DNA of 64,000 nt from Pseudodesulfovibrio sp. 5S69 (GCF_037094465.1 NZ_CP146609.1:3901501-3965500), one strand, 5' to 3'; counted from the stretch's first letter, positions 45,349 to 54,504 are shown. Notes: a model not told the origin generated them from the letters alone. Translations and numbers: made by a program.

Positions 45349-46614
45349 ATGTCCCAGGATACATTCAAAAAAGCACTCGCCGTCGGCCGCCCGCCGAACG
45401 TCGTCAAGAATTTCCCCAACTCGCAGGCGCTCATCGTCAGCGGCAAGGTCGTGGACCGGGCCATGCGCGCCAAGGGCCACTGCATGACCATCGCGGCCAA
45501 CGGCCGGAACATCTTCGTCATCGAAGGCGCGCTCAAGGCCGCCCAACAGGCCAATGCCGCCATCATCATCGAGATCGCCCGCTCCGAGTCCACCTACTGC
45601 CCGACCACCCTGTGGAACGTGGCCCGCCGCGTGGACTATCTGTGCAACAAGCTCGGCATCATCGTGCCCGTGGCCGTGCACGCCGACCACTACTTCATGA
45701 AGAAATGGGACGACGTGGCCGAGGCCAAAGCCGAAATCCCGTCCGTGTTCGACTCGGGCGTGACCTCCATCGCCATCGATGCCTCGCACATGACCGACGA
45801 CCTCAACCTGCTCGGCAACTTGGCCGTGTCCCCGACCATCCCGGCCTGGGCCGGATACGAGACCGAGATCGGCGAGATCAAGGGCGAGTTCGGCCTGTCC
45901 AGCCCGGTGGAGGCCAAGTACCTCATCCAGGGCCTCAACGCCCACGGCCTGTGCCCGGACTGGATCGCCCTGAACAACGGCACCACCCACGGCATCGAAG
46001 CCTCGGGCGAAGGCATCCAGGTCGACCTGACCGCCGAAATCCACGAGGCCCTCAAGCCCTATGGCACCTCCGGCGCGCAGCACGGCACCTCGGGCAACGA
46101 CTCCGCCCGCCTGCGCGAAATCGCCGCCAAGACCGCCACCACCAAGGCCAACGTGGCCACCGCCCTGCAGATGATCTCCTGGGGCGTCAAGGTCAACGAC
46201 TTCGGCAACGCCATCATGGACGGCGACCAGTTCGCCAAGGTCTCCGGCCAGGGCGTGGAAGACGCCCTCTGGGACGAGATGGTCGCCTACGCCGACGCCA
46301 ACGGCATCAAGGGCGGCAACTACAAGAAGCTCAACCTCATCTTCGAGCGCCGCTGGCTCGGCCAGAGCGAGTCCGTGCGCGAGCGCATGGCCGGGGCCGT
46401 CCAGGACTTCGTCTATGACCTGCTGACCAACGTGTTCAACGCCAAGGACACCGCGCCCATCGCCCAGGACCTCATCCTCGAAGCGGGCTCCTACGACCTC
46501 GGCCCCAAGGCCGAACAGTTCGAAGACCCCGCCCAGTGGACCGAAGAAAAAATCAAGGCCCAGGCTGCCGCCATCGACACCGACAAGGGCCCCCACGGCA
46601 ACTTCGACGACTAA
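45349..46614 (+). CDS. fba: Class II fructose-bisphosphate aldolase family protein
   Basis: 421-residue zinc aldolase-type TIM barrel, glycolysis/gluconeogenesis. Zinc-ligand region VAVHADHYFMKKW, then IDASHMTDDLN, a further H in ALNNGTTHG, and the phosphate-binding GTSGAQHGTSG. It is longer than the usual 300-360 residues by a C-terminal extension (after about residue 340) ending ...KGPHGNFDD. AAGGAGG precedes the ATG. Monocistronic, closed by a strong terminator. Substrate assignment is by family only. Confidence 0.88.
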   Translation: MSQDTFKKALAVGRPPNVVKNFPNSQALIVSGKVVDRAMRAKGHCMTIAANGRNIFVIEGALKAAQQANAAIIIEIARSESTYCPTTLWNVARRVDYLCNKLGIIVPVAVHADHYFMKKWDDVAEAKAEIPSVFDSGVTSIAIDASHMTDDLNLLGNLAVSPTIPAWAGYETEIGEIKGEFGLSSPVEAKYLIQGLNAHGLCPDWIALNNGTTHGIEASGEGIQVDLTAEIHEALKPYGTSGAQHGTSGNDSARLREIAAKTATTKANVATALQMISWGVKVNDFGNAIMDGDQFAKVSGQGVEDALWDEMVAYADANGIKGGNYKKLNLIFERRWLGQSESVRERMAGAVQDFVYDLLTNVFNAKDTAPIAQDLILEAGSYDLGPKAEQFEDPAQWTEEKIKAQAAAIDTDKGPHGNFDD

Positions 46615-46632
46615 CCGAGCGAATGACAATGC

Positions 46633-46665
46633 AAAAGGGGCGCTCCTGGCGGAGCGCCCCTTTTT
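46633..46665. terminator. Terminator of the aldolase gene
   Basis: AAAAGGGGCGCTCC (46633-46646), TGGC loop, GGAGCGCCCC (46651-46660), TTTTT. The 5' A-tract would allow bidirectional use. Confidence 0.88.
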
Positions 46666-46680
46666 CGCCTCCGGCGGCCG

Positions 46681-46785
46681 AAGAGGAAAGGAAACCCTTC
46701 GAGGAAAGGGTTTCCTTCTCCCTTCCCCGGACCCCCATCCCCTTTTCCTTCCTGAAGCTCTTCGGGCCGCTTCGCGGATGGCGGG
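46681..46785 (+). repeat. Dispersed intergenic repeat, copy R2
   Basis: Hairpin around AGGAAACCCTT/AAGGGTTTCCT followed by the shared tail (CTTCCCCGGACCCCCATCCC, CCTTCCTGAAGCTCTTCGG, GCCGCTTCGCGG). Same orientation as R1 and R4. Confidence 0.75.
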
Positions 46786-47026
46786 ATCGCGGGGAATTCG
46801 CTTTTTTTCTCAGTTCAAATACGCCGCCCTGACGGTTCGACATGGCCCTCGCATTTCCAGGCGGCGTGGGCACCGTCCCGCCAAGCTCTCCGAGCACCTG
46901 CCTCTCGCCGAAGGCGACAAAGGGTTTCCAAAGGGGGCCCGCCCCTTTGGCCGCCGGCGGCGAAGTCACCCATCCATCGCCGCCGCAGGCGGCTTCCCTT
47001 CCCGCCTTTCCTTCCTCCCCGTCCAA

Positions 47027-48124
47027 CTAAACGTTGAACAGGAAGTGGACCACGTCGCCGTCCTTCATGACGTACTCTTTGCCTTCGACGCGGAGCACGC
47101 CTTCGCTGCGGCATTTGGCTTCGGAGCCGTGTTTGACGAAGTTGTCGTAGGAGATGACCTCGGCGCGGATGAAGCCGCGTTCGAAATCGGTGTGGATGAC
47201 GCCCGCGGCGCGCGGGGCCTTGTCGCCGTTGTGGATGGTCCAGGCGCGGACCTCCTTTTCACCGGCGGTGAAGTAGCTGATCAGCCCGAGGGTGTGGAAG
47301 CCGGTACGGATGATCTGGTCCAGGCCGGACTCGGTGATGCCGTAGGACTCCAGGAATTCCCGGTAGTCCTCGTCTTCCAGCCCCACAAGTTCCTCTTCCA
47401 TCCGTGCGGAAATCTTGACGAATTCGGCACCGCGCTCTTCGGCCAGGCCGCGCACGGCCGCGATGTAGTCGTTGTCCCCGGTCAGGCCGTCCTCGTCCAC
47501 GTTGGCGCAGTAGATGACGTTCTTGGCCGTGATCAGCCGTAGCTCCCTGAGCAGCTCGGGCAGGGCCTTTGCATCGCTCTCGAAGGTGGACGCGGGCAGC
47601 CCCTGGTCCAGGTGGGCCATGAGCTGTTTGGCGGCCTCGATCTTCGGGGCCAGGGTCTTGTCGCCCTTGAGCATCTTTTCCATGCGCTCGATGCGGTTTT
47701 CGAGCACCTGGACGTCGGCCAGGATCAGCTCGGTCTCGATGATCTCGATGTCCCGCAGCGGGTCCACGGAGTTGGCCACGTGGATGACGTCGTCATCGTC
47801 GAAGCAGCGGACCACGTGCAGGATGGCCTGGGTCTCGCGTATGTTGGCCAGAAACTTGTTGCCCAGCCCCTCGCCCTTGCTCGCGCCCGCCACCAGACCC
47901 GCGATGTCCACGAAATCCACGGTGGAATTCAGCACCCGCTGCGGCTTGACCAGACCGGCCAGCACGTCCAGCCGGGCGTCCGGCACCGGGACCACCGCCT
48001 TGTTCGGCTCGATGGTGCAAAACGCATAGTTCGCGCTCTCGGCGTTCTGGGCCTTGGTCAGCGCGTTGAACAACGTGGACTTGCCCACGTTGGGCAGTCC
48101 GACAATACCTATACTCAGCGACAT
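47027..48124 (-). CDS. ychF: YchF, redox-regulated ribosome-binding P-loop ATPase
   Basis: 365-residue Obg-family NTPase. Walker A GLPNVGKSTLFNAL, G3 DIAGLVAGASKGEGLGNKF, and the non-canonical specificity motif NVDE in YCANVDEDGL, which makes YchF prefer ATP. The C-terminal TGS domain is complete and ends ...DGDVVHFLFNV. ATG at 48124 is preferred (GGGAG 5 nt upstream); an in-frame codon at 48136 would add four residues. Monocistronic on the minus strand. Confidence 0.96.
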   Translation of the reverse strand: MSLSIGIVGLPNVGKSTLFNALTKAQNAESANYAFCTIEPNKAVVPVPDARLDVLAGLVKPQRVLNSTVDFVDIAGLVAGASKGEGLGNKFLANIRETQAILHVVRCFDDDDVIHVANSVDPLRDIEIIETELILADVQVLENRIERMEKMLKGDKTLAPKIEAAKQLMAHLDQGLPASTFESDAKALPELLRELRLITAKNVIYCANVDEDGLTGDNDYIAAVRGLAEERGAEFVKISARMEEELVGLEDEDYREFLESYGITESGLDQIIRTGFHTLGLISYFTAGEKEVRAWTIHNGDKAPRAAGVIHTDFERGFIRAEVISYDNFVKHGSEAKCRSEGVLRVEGKEYVMKDGDVVHFLFNV

Positions 48125-48229
48125 GGAAACTCCCAAAAAAAAGATTGCCGGAACACAACCCCCGGCGCGGCCCTCTCCTTACCCGTCTTCAGCCCTTGAG
48201 GCAAGGGAGGGGGGGGCGCCTCGGCGGCC

Positions 48230-48335
48230 GGGAAGGGGAAGGAAACCCTTCGAAAGGGTTTTCCCTTCCCCTTCCCCCGGACCTCCATCCCCTTTCCTTT
48301 CCTGAAGCCTTTGGTGCCGCTTCGCGGGTGGGAGG
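48230..48335 (+). repeat. Dispersed intergenic repeat, copy R3
   Basis: The best hairpin of the four: an A/G-rich arm (48230-48250) and its C/T-rich complement to 48275, then the shared tail (CCGGACCTCCATCCCC, CTTTCCTGAAGCCTTT, GCCGCTTCGCGGG). Unlike the other copies it lies between two minus-strand genes, so orientation relative to genes is not fixed. Confidence 0.78.
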
Positions 48336-48431
48336 GACGGGGGGAAGGCTCGTTCAATGTAAGGGATGCCTGTTACGGTATGGCGAAAAAGCAATGCCGT
48401 GTGGAATCCATCCCCCCCAAAAAACACCACC

Positions 48432-48511
48432 CGCGATTCGGGCAGAGAAAACGGCGCGCATCTTCCGGAGAAGAAGCACGCCGTGATTCCGTTTTCTCTG
48501 CCTGAATCGCG
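48432..48511. repeat. Long inverted repeat, 23-bp arms
   Basis: Arms 48432-48454 and 48489-48511 match as inverted copies at 22 of 23 positions (CGCGATTC-G/A-GGCAGAGAA...). The 34-nt loop contains a smaller CTTC/GAAG pairing. No transposase gene is present. Confidence 0.65.
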
Positions 48512-48565
48512 CAACCCGCACCGCGGAAGGCGTCCGCACGCCCCCGAGCGGAGCGAGGCGATGGG

Positions 48566-48640
48566 GGTCCAGGGGGCCCTGCTCCCTGGCGGGTCCAGGG
48601 CAGCGCCCTGGTCTCTCCGAAGGAGCCCCCCGGGAGGGCC
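48566..48640. repeat. GC-rich GGGTCCAGGG repeat stretch
   Basis: GGGTCCAGGG occurs twice and CCAGGGC/GCCCTGG (48595-48611) forms a hairpin, followed by a GGAGCCCCC / GGGAGGGCCC stretch. It resembles short GC-rich palindromic intergenic elements; family unknown. Confidence 0.4.
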
Positions 48641-48674
48641 CGCCGGAGGCATCCCCGCACGCCGCAGTCCCGCC

Positions 48675-51600
48675 CTACTCCGCCTTGGGCCGTCTGGCCT
48701 CGACGGTCTTTCCGGGCTTGAGCTCGTAAGTCTGGCCGAAGATTTCCACGGGCACGATCTTGTCGCCCTGGTGGAAGGCGGTCATGTTCACGCGGTCCTG
48801 TTCGATGACCAGGTCGAACCAGATGGACCGCCACATGAAGGACAGGCGCATCTCGCCCCAGTGCGCGGGCGGGTCCGGGTCCACCTTCATGGGGGTGGAG
48901 GACAGGTTGAGCCCGGCGAAGTCCTGCTTGATGACCTCCAGGGTCCCGGCCATGACGCCGGTGTGAATGCCCTCCACGGTGGTCCCGCCCTGGGTGTCGT
49001 GGATATCGGAGTCCATGGCCTCCATGAACCAGTCCCAGGCCACGTTGCTCGGGTAGATGTACTTGGCGATGACGGCGTGAACCACCTTGGACAGGGTGGA
49101 GCCGTGGCTCGTCCGCTTCTCGTAGAAGTCGTAGTTGTCCTTGAGCAGCTTGACCGGATCATCGATCTCATGGCCGAGCTTGCGCAGGATGCGGGCCACC
49201 TCGTCGGGTTCGAGGATATACCAGGTCATCAGGGTATCGGCCTGTTTGGCGACCTTGTAGTTGTCCGGGGAATCGCCCTCGGCCTTGAGGATGCGATCCA
49301 TGCGGTGGATGGAATAGAACCGCTGACGATAGGAGTCCCAGTCCAGCTCGGGCAGGTCCATGTAGCCGTCGAACTGGCTGATGATCCCGTCCTCGGTCAT
49401 GATCACGTTGAGCTTGGTGGTCATGTCCCGCCACTTGGCGATTTCCTGGTCGGTCAAGCCGATGTACGCGCTGATCTGCTTCCGGATTTTGGGCGGCAGG
49501 GCGTCGAGAATGAACAGGGCCTTTTCGAGCAGCCAGACGACCATGATATTGGTGTAGGCGTTGTCGCGCAGGCCGGGCTCGTCCGAGCCGGGCAGTTTCT
49601 CATGGAACTCGTCCGGGCCCATGACCCCGTCGATGTGGTACTTGTCCCCGGCCTCGTCATGGGAGGCGATGTTGCCCCAGAACCGGGCGATATCGAGCAT
49701 CAGTTCCGCGCCGTGTTCGCGCAGGAACGTCTGGTCGCCGGTCCAGGACACGTAGCGCCAGGCATTGACGAAGACCGCGATGGACACGTGCCGCTGGCGG
49801 CGGGACAGGTCCGGCCCCCAGGACTTGGCCTCGGGGTTGTAATGGACCTCCTGGGTCTCCTCGCTGCCGTCGTCCGCGGTCTGCCAGGGGAACATGGCCC
49901 CCTTGTACCCGTTTTCGCGGGCGTATTCGCGGGCCGCGTCGAGGCGGTTGTAGCGGTACATCAGCAGCGCCTTGGAGATGTCCGGGAAGTTGGCGTCGAA
50001 AAACGGCAGGATATAGACTTCGTCCCAGAAGATGTGGCCCCGGTAGGCCTCGCCGGACAGGCCGCGGGCGGGCATGCCCGCGTCGCGGCCCTCGTTGTGC
50101 GGGCTGGCCGTAACCAGCAGGTGGTAGACGTGCAGCCGGAGCACCCGCTGGACGAAGCGGTCGCCCTTGATCCGGATGTCGGCCTTCTGCCACAGCCCCT
50201 TCCATGACTTGGCATGTGGGCCGCGGACGCCCTTGAAGGTCTTCACGGGCTTGAGCCCGTCCTGACACATCTCGCGGAGATCGCCCGGTTCGCGATCCAA
50301 GGAGGTCCGCACGTAGACGAATTTTTCCAGGCCGTAGCAGTGGTTTTCCCTGACCTGTACGCAGATTTCCTCGGACACCCTGGCCCGGTCCTGGACCACG
50401 TCCTTGTGCACCTCGATGGGCTTGCCGTCTTCGAGCATGCGGGTCTTGGCGGCCATGACGATCTGGTACCGCGAGTGGGAGGTCTCCATGTGCAGGTAGA
50501 TGCCCTCCCCGCCCTTGCCGCCGCCCACCCGGTTCAGGTGACGGGTGTTCAGACTGGAGTAGCGGGCCACGCCCTCGTTGCTGACGTTGCCGTCGAGCGA
50601 CGAGCGGAAGGTCAGCTTGGCCGAGTAGTTGAGCGGGGTATAGTCGAATTGCAGGGCCAGCAGGTGCGGCTCGGCCATGGAGGCCACGCGCCGGGAGGAG
50701 ATGCGGGTGATGCGCCCCACCTGGTCGCGGACCACCATGTGACGTTCCATGACCCCCTCGCGCATGTTCAGCCGGTGGGAGTAGGCGAGTATCTCCATGG
50801 ACAGGGGCGAGACGAACTCGCCGTTGCCGATCTTGAAGGAGACGGGCAGCCAGTTGGGGCAGTTGACCATGTCATTGTTCCAGACCTCGCGCCCCTCCAC
50901 GTCGCTGGGGGTCTTGTTGAAGATGCCGGAGATGTAGGTGCCGGGATAGAAGTAATAGGACGAGCACTCGCACTCGTAGGCCCCGCGCGTGCCGAGGTAG
51001 CCGTTGCCCACGCAGGTCAGGGTCTCGCGCAACTTTTCGTCGCCCGGTTCGAAACCGTGGTAGGTCAGGTACCATTCGTCCGTGGCCATGCCGGACTCGA
51101 ACCACTCCATGAGATCGTCCACGGTGATCTCGCCCAGGTCGGAAACGACCATATCGGCCCCGAAACGCTTCAGCATCTCGCCGCCGATGTTCCGGGCCAC
51201 GCCGAGCGTCAGGCCGAAGTTGCCCGCGCAGCCGGCCTGGACGCCGGACAGGGCGTCCTCCACCACGGCGCACTCGCCGGGGTTCAAGCCCATCTTTTCG
51301 GCGGCGGTGACGAAGATGTCCGGCTCGGGCTTGCCCTTGAGGTCGAGTTCGGCCGAAACCACGCCGTCCACGTGGGCGTCGAACAGGTCGGTCAGCCCGG
51401 CCAGTTCGAGGACGAGCATGCCGTTGCGGCTGGAGGTGGCCAGGGCCACGAGCACGCCGTTGCGCTTGAGTTCCTTGACCAGGGCCACGGAGCTGTCGAA
51501 GACCTCGGGCCCCTGCTCCTTGAGAATCTCCTGGAAGAGCGCGTTCTTCTTGTTGCCGATGGCGCAGACCGTGTCGAAGCCGGGTGCGTCCTCGGGGGTG

Positions 51601-51848
51601 CCGGGGTCGAGCCGGATGTTCCGGGACTTGAGGAAGCTGAGCACGCCCTCGAAGCGCGGCTTGCCGTCCACGTAATTCTGGTAGTCGCTGGTGCGGTCAA
51701 AGGGTTCGAACGGGGTGTTCGTCTCCTCGGCATGGAGCTTGAGGAATTCGTTGAACGAGGCTTCCCACGCCTGGGCGTGGACCTTCGCGGTCCGGGTGAT
51801 GACGCCGTCCAGGTCGAAAACGACGCCCTTGAGTGTGATAGCTGCCAC
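48675..51848 (-). CDS. Fusion of HAD beta-phosphoglucomutase and GH65 disaccharide phosphorylase
   Basis: 1057-residue bifunctional enzyme. Residues 1-245 are a HAD phosphatase/mutase of the beta-PGM type (VFDLDGVITRT, ATSSRNG, KPEPDIF, VVEDALSGVQAG). Residues 255-1057 are glycoside hydrolase family 65, with N-terminal sandwich, (alpha/alpha)6 barrel and the general acid E747 in GVMGPDEFHEK. GH65 phosphorylases release beta-glucose 1-phosphate and beta-PGM turns it into glucose 6-phosphate, so one polypeptide could do both steps. Trehalose, maltose or kojibiose is possible. It starts 38 nt after the HAD phosphatase gene, same operon. Confidence 0.87.
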   Translation of the reverse strand: MAAITLKGVVFDLDGVITRTAKVHAQAWEASFNEFLKLHAEETNTPFEPFDRTSDYQNYVDGKPRFEGVLSFLKSRNIRLDPGTPEDAPGFDTVCAIGNKKNALFQEILKEQGPEVFDSSVALVKELKRNGVLVALATSSRNGMLVLELAGLTDLFDAHVDGVVSAELDLKGKPEPDIFVTAAEKMGLNPGECAVVEDALSGVQAGCAGNFGLTLGVARNIGGEMLKRFGADMVVSDLGEITVDDLMEWFESGMATDEWYLTYHGFEPGDEKLRETLTCVGNGYLGTRGAYECECSSYYFYPGTYISGIFNKTPSDVEGREVWNNDMVNCPNWLPVSFKIGNGEFVSPLSMEILAYSHRLNMREGVMERHMVVRDQVGRITRISSRRVASMAEPHLLALQFDYTPLNYSAKLTFRSSLDGNVSNEGVARYSSLNTRHLNRVGGGKGGEGIYLHMETSHSRYQIVMAAKTRMLEDGKPIEVHKDVVQDRARVSEEICVQVRENHCYGLEKFVYVRTSLDREPGDLREMCQDGLKPVKTFKGVRGPHAKSWKGLWQKADIRIKGDRFVQRVLRLHVYHLLVTASPHNEGRDAGMPARGLSGEAYRGHIFWDEVYILPFFDANFPDISKALLMYRYNRLDAAREYARENGYKGAMFPWQTADDGSEETQEVHYNPEAKSWGPDLSRRQRHVSIAVFVNAWRYVSWTGDQTFLREHGAELMLDIARFWGNIASHDEAGDKYHIDGVMGPDEFHEKLPGSDEPGLRDNAYTNIMVVWLLEKALFILDALPPKIRKQISAYIGLTDQEIAKWRDMTTKLNVIMTEDGIISQFDGYMDLPELDWDSYRQRFYSIHRMDRILKAEGDSPDNYKVAKQADTLMTWYILEPDEVARILRKLGHEIDDPVKLLKDNYDFYEKRTSHGSTLSKVVHAVIAKYIYPSNVAWDWFMEAMDSDIHDTQGGTTVEGIHTGVMAGTLEVIKQDFAGLNLSSTPMKVDPDPPAHWGEMRLSFMWRSIWFDLVIEQDRVNMTAFHQGDKIVPVEIFGQTYELKPGKTVEARRPKAE

Positions 51849-51886
51849 GGATCACTCCTTTGAATGTTGATTCTCCGGTGTCCGGG

Positions 51887-53083
51887 TCACAGGGTACCCA
51901 GAATGGTCACGAGCATGTCCGGCTCGGGCACGATGAGCGCCGCGCCGGTCAGGCCGGTCACCCGCTCGGCCAGGTCCTCCTTGCGGGTCACGAAAATTGC
52001 GCGCGTTTCCGGCGACAGGGCCAGGGCGGCCTCAAGCATGGGCACGTCCGAGCCGGTATCGCCGCAGATCAGCCCGATCCCGTCGGCCAAGCCCAGGCCG
52101 AGCTCCCCGTTGAGGAACTTCACGCCGTCGCCCTTGTCGAAATCCTTGAGCCCTTCGCCCTCGGTCTCCACGGTCAGGATGATCTCCACGTCCAGGCCGG
52201 TATCCTCGATGCGGAAGTTGCGTCCGTCCGGGTCCAACTCGGCGACCAGGGCTTCGAGGGTGGTCAGGAAGGCCTCGGATTCGATCGTGTCGATGGACCC
52301 GCCGATATCCTGCCGGGCCACGGTGGACTGCCCGAACTTGAATTGCAGGCCCGAGCCGATGAGGGTGAACTTTTCGTATTCGGGCCGCCCGGTCAGCTCG
52401 GTCAGCCGCGCGTTGAGGGCGTCCATGGCCTTTTGCTTGTCCGGGGAGATGTCCAGCCGCCGGACGCGGCCGTCGCGGTCCAGGCACTCGCGGCCCTTGG
52501 ACGCTGCGTAATAGAACTCGCCGTCCGGGTTGACCGATATCCGGACCAGCCCGTCCAGGGGGGCCGAAGTCAGAATGACCGGCTTGTCCACGTGGGTGCG
52601 GGCGAAGCGGGTCAGGAAGACCGCGTTGTAGACCGACTGGACCGAGGTCAGGTAGCGGGCGCAGTAGTTGTTGACCGTGCCGTCGCGATCCGTGACCAGG
52701 CTGTCCAGATCGACCCTGTGCAGCAGTTCCCGGCCTCGCGCCACGTGGTCGTCGAAACCGGGGTGGAAATCGGCCAGCATCTCCAGGAAGGTCTCCTCGC
52801 CCTCCTCCAGGAAGAAGAGGTCCTTGCGCGTCTCGTCGATCTCGTAGCCCATGTCCAGGGAGATGGTCCGTCCGCCGGAAAGGCGCAGCCGTTTGCCGCC
52901 CTCTTCCTCGGGGACGGCTTCGAGGGATTCCAGGAGGTTGGACAAGGAGGCGGGGATATCCCGGTCGACCGAGTCCCCGTCGAGAATCGCGGCCACGGCC
53001 CGTCTCCGGAGATTCCGGGAAGCGGCCATGAGCGCGTAGAAATCCTTCAGTGTCTTCAGTTCAACGTGGTCGATACCGGCCAT
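51887..53083 (-). CDS. HAD-superfamily sugar-phosphate phosphatase
   Basis: 398-residue HAD IIB-type phosphatase. The nucleophile motif is LVTDRDGTVNNY (about residue 140), with motif II VILTSAPLDG and motif IV LICGDTGSDVPML. A 130-residue N-terminal extension is not recognised. The neighbour gene and the motif IV form suggest a trehalose-phosphate or sucrose-phosphate phosphatase, but substrate is inference. ATG at 53083 has AGGAGG 4 nt upstream. It lies just after the DUF4139 gene and before the GH65 fusion. Confidence 0.8.
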   Translation of the reverse strand: MAGIDHVELKTLKDFYALMAASRNLRRRAVAAILDGDSVDRDIPASLSNLLESLEAVPEEEGGKRLRLSGGRTISLDMGYEIDETRKDLFFLEEGEETFLEMLADFHPGFDDHVARGRELLHRVDLDSLVTDRDGTVNNYCARYLTSVQSVYNAVFLTRFARTHVDKPVILTSAPLDGLVRISVNPDGEFYYAASKGRECLDRDGRVRRLDISPDKQKAMDALNARLTELTGRPEYEKFTLIGSGLQFKFGQSTVARQDIGGSIDTIESEAFLTTLEALVAELDPDGRNFRIEDTGLDVEIILTVETEGEGLKDFDKGDGVKFLNGELGLGLADGIGLICGDTGSDVPMLEAALALSPETRAIFVTRKEDLAERVTGLTGAALIVPEPDMLVTILGTL

Positions 53084-53094
53084 CCGCCCTCCTC

Positions 53095-54504
53095 TTAGTT
53101 TGTAAAGCGCACGGTGTAATTGATCACCGTCCCCTCCTTGCCGTCGGAGGGAGCGACGCCCTTCAGGTCGAAGACGATGGTGCCCGCGTCCTCGGCCGTG
53201 TAGGGTGTGTCCGCGTTCAGCACGGTCCACTGCCCGGACATGGCCTCCAGGAGCCTGATGTCCTTGGGCTCCCGGGACCCATTGCGCACGGCGATCTTCC
53301 AGCCTACCTCGGCCACGTTCTTGCCGATGCGCTGGAAACTCGTCTGCACGCGCTCGACGGTCACGTCGAAGGCGCGGCCGATGACCAGCCGGACCTCCTC
53401 GCCCTCGGCCTTGTGGCCGATGCGGGCCTCGCCCGCCAGCAGCTTGGCGCCGCTCGATTCGGGCATGAACACGCGGACCACGCCCGCGGGCATGGGCTTG
53501 CCCAGGTTGTTCGCCTCGGTGTTGGTGAAAAGCAAGGCCGACTCCACGCTCTGCGAAATCTTGCCCGCGCGCTGGTTCGGGGTGCTGCGAAAACGGCTGG
53601 ACAGCTCGGTCCTGACCGGGATGTTCGCAGCCGAGAACAGCCCGACCTGCTTGGACCCGGACGCAGGGATGGAAACGTACCGGCCCGGATCATAGACATG
53701 GTACTGGGAAAAGGACTCCTCGGCGGCCGGGGCCGAAGCCGCGTCCATGGGCATGCCCTCGGTCATCATGGCGTTGGCGCGCATGACCATTTTGGGCGCG
53801 GCCGCACGCTGCACGTCCCCCGCGATGAGGCGCAGGTCCGCGCCGGGAAAGGCGTGGTCCGAGGTGTTGGTTACCGTGGCCCAGGCGTCCAGGTCGGCGG
53901 ACCGGCCGGACTGGTTCACGGTCAGATTGTAGTCCGCGCGCCAGGTCAAGCCGCCCATGAGGTAGCTCAGGGCCACGTTCTTGCGCCCGGCAACCGTGCT
54001 TTGCGTGGTCAGGGTCAGGGTCGGCTCGGCGTCGAGCCCCTCGGGCATCTCCGGCAGGAGCAGGGCCTCGTACGAGCCCACGTAGACCTCCTTGCCCATG
54101 GCGAAGATAGGCCGGTCCGCGTTGGCCAGCAGCTTGGCCTTGCGCAGGACGCGTGCGTTGACGTCCGTCGGGTCCGGCAGGATCACGGACAGTTCCTTGC
54201 CGATATAGGCGTCCAGGAGGTTGCCCGCGGTGATCGGCTTGTAGGCGTACTCGACGTCCTGCACCGTCATATCCGGTGCCGTGGCCCGGATGGAGGAGGG
54301 ATCGACGGTGGACGGGATATCGGTGAAGACCACGGCGGCGGCCCCTTCGGGCAGGGTCACCACGCGGGATTCGTTCACCTGGGCCTGGCCGGAGTTGTAC
54401 ACGGCCAGCACCGATCCGGCGGCCTGGGCGGCCCCGGCAAGGGGAGCAAGGAGAAAAAGCACTACGGCAAGCAGCGGGGCGGCGGGAAAGCATGACCGGT
54501 TCAT
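53095..54504 (-). CDS. Exported DUF4139 domain protein
   Basis: 469-residue secreted or periplasmic protein of unknown function. Signal peptide ends near residue 28 (...LLAPLAGAAQAA); the mature part starts GSVLAVYNSGQAQVNESRVVTLPEG, the typical DUF4139 opening. Characteristic parts include LSYLMGGLTWRADYNL, AWATVTNTSDHAFPGADLRLIAGDV and a beta-rich C-terminus ending INYTVRFTN. Ends 11 nt before the HAD phosphatase, so it is co-transcribed with the disaccharide genes; the functional link is unclear. GGAGG precedes the ATG. Confidence 0.85.
   Translation of the reverse strand: MNRSCFPAAPLLAVVLFLLAPLAGAAQAAGSVLAVYNSGQAQVNESRVVTLPEGAAAVVFTDIPSTVDPSSIRATAPDMTVQDVEYAYKPITAGNLLDAYIGKELSVILPDPTDVNARVLRKAKLLANADRPIFAMGKEVYVGSYEALLLPEMPEGLDAEPTLTLTTQSTVAGRKNVALSYLMGGLTWRADYNLTVNQSGRSADLDAWATVTNTSDHAFPGADLRLIAGDVQRAAAPKMVMRANAMMTEGMPMDAASAPAAEESFSQYHVYDPGRYVSIPASGSKQVGLFSAANIPVRTELSSRFRSTPNQRAGKISQSVESALLFTNTEANNLGKPMPAGVVRVFMPESSGAKLLAGEARIGHKAEGEEVRLVIGRAFDVTVERVQTSFQRIGKNVAEVGWKIAVRNGSREPKDIRLLEAMSGQWTVLNADTPYTAEDAGTIVFDLKGVAPSDGKEGTVINYTVRFTN

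Larger units (their letters stand above)
46615..47026. other. Convergent intergenic region with terminator and repeats
   Basis: 412 bp between the aldolase (plus) and ychF (minus) 3' ends. It contains the aldolase terminator, repeat copy R2, and another hairpin, CCAAAGGGG/CCCCTTTGG (46928-46950), set in a GC-rich stretch. No gene is supported. Confidence 0.6.
48125..48674. other. Repeat-rich intergenic region
   Basis: 550 bp between the start of ychF and the end of the HAD-GH65 gene. It holds repeat copy R3 (48230-48335), a long inverted repeat (48432-48511) and a GC-rich stretch with GGGTCCAGGG repeats (48566-48640). The ychF promoter must lie at its left end. ORFs across this region are incidental. 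Confidence 0.65.

Noticed and set aside
48366..50207. 613-residue plus-strand ORF over the repeat region and GH65 gene
   Set aside because: Shadow of the HAD-GH65 gene extended by repeat sequence; no domain.
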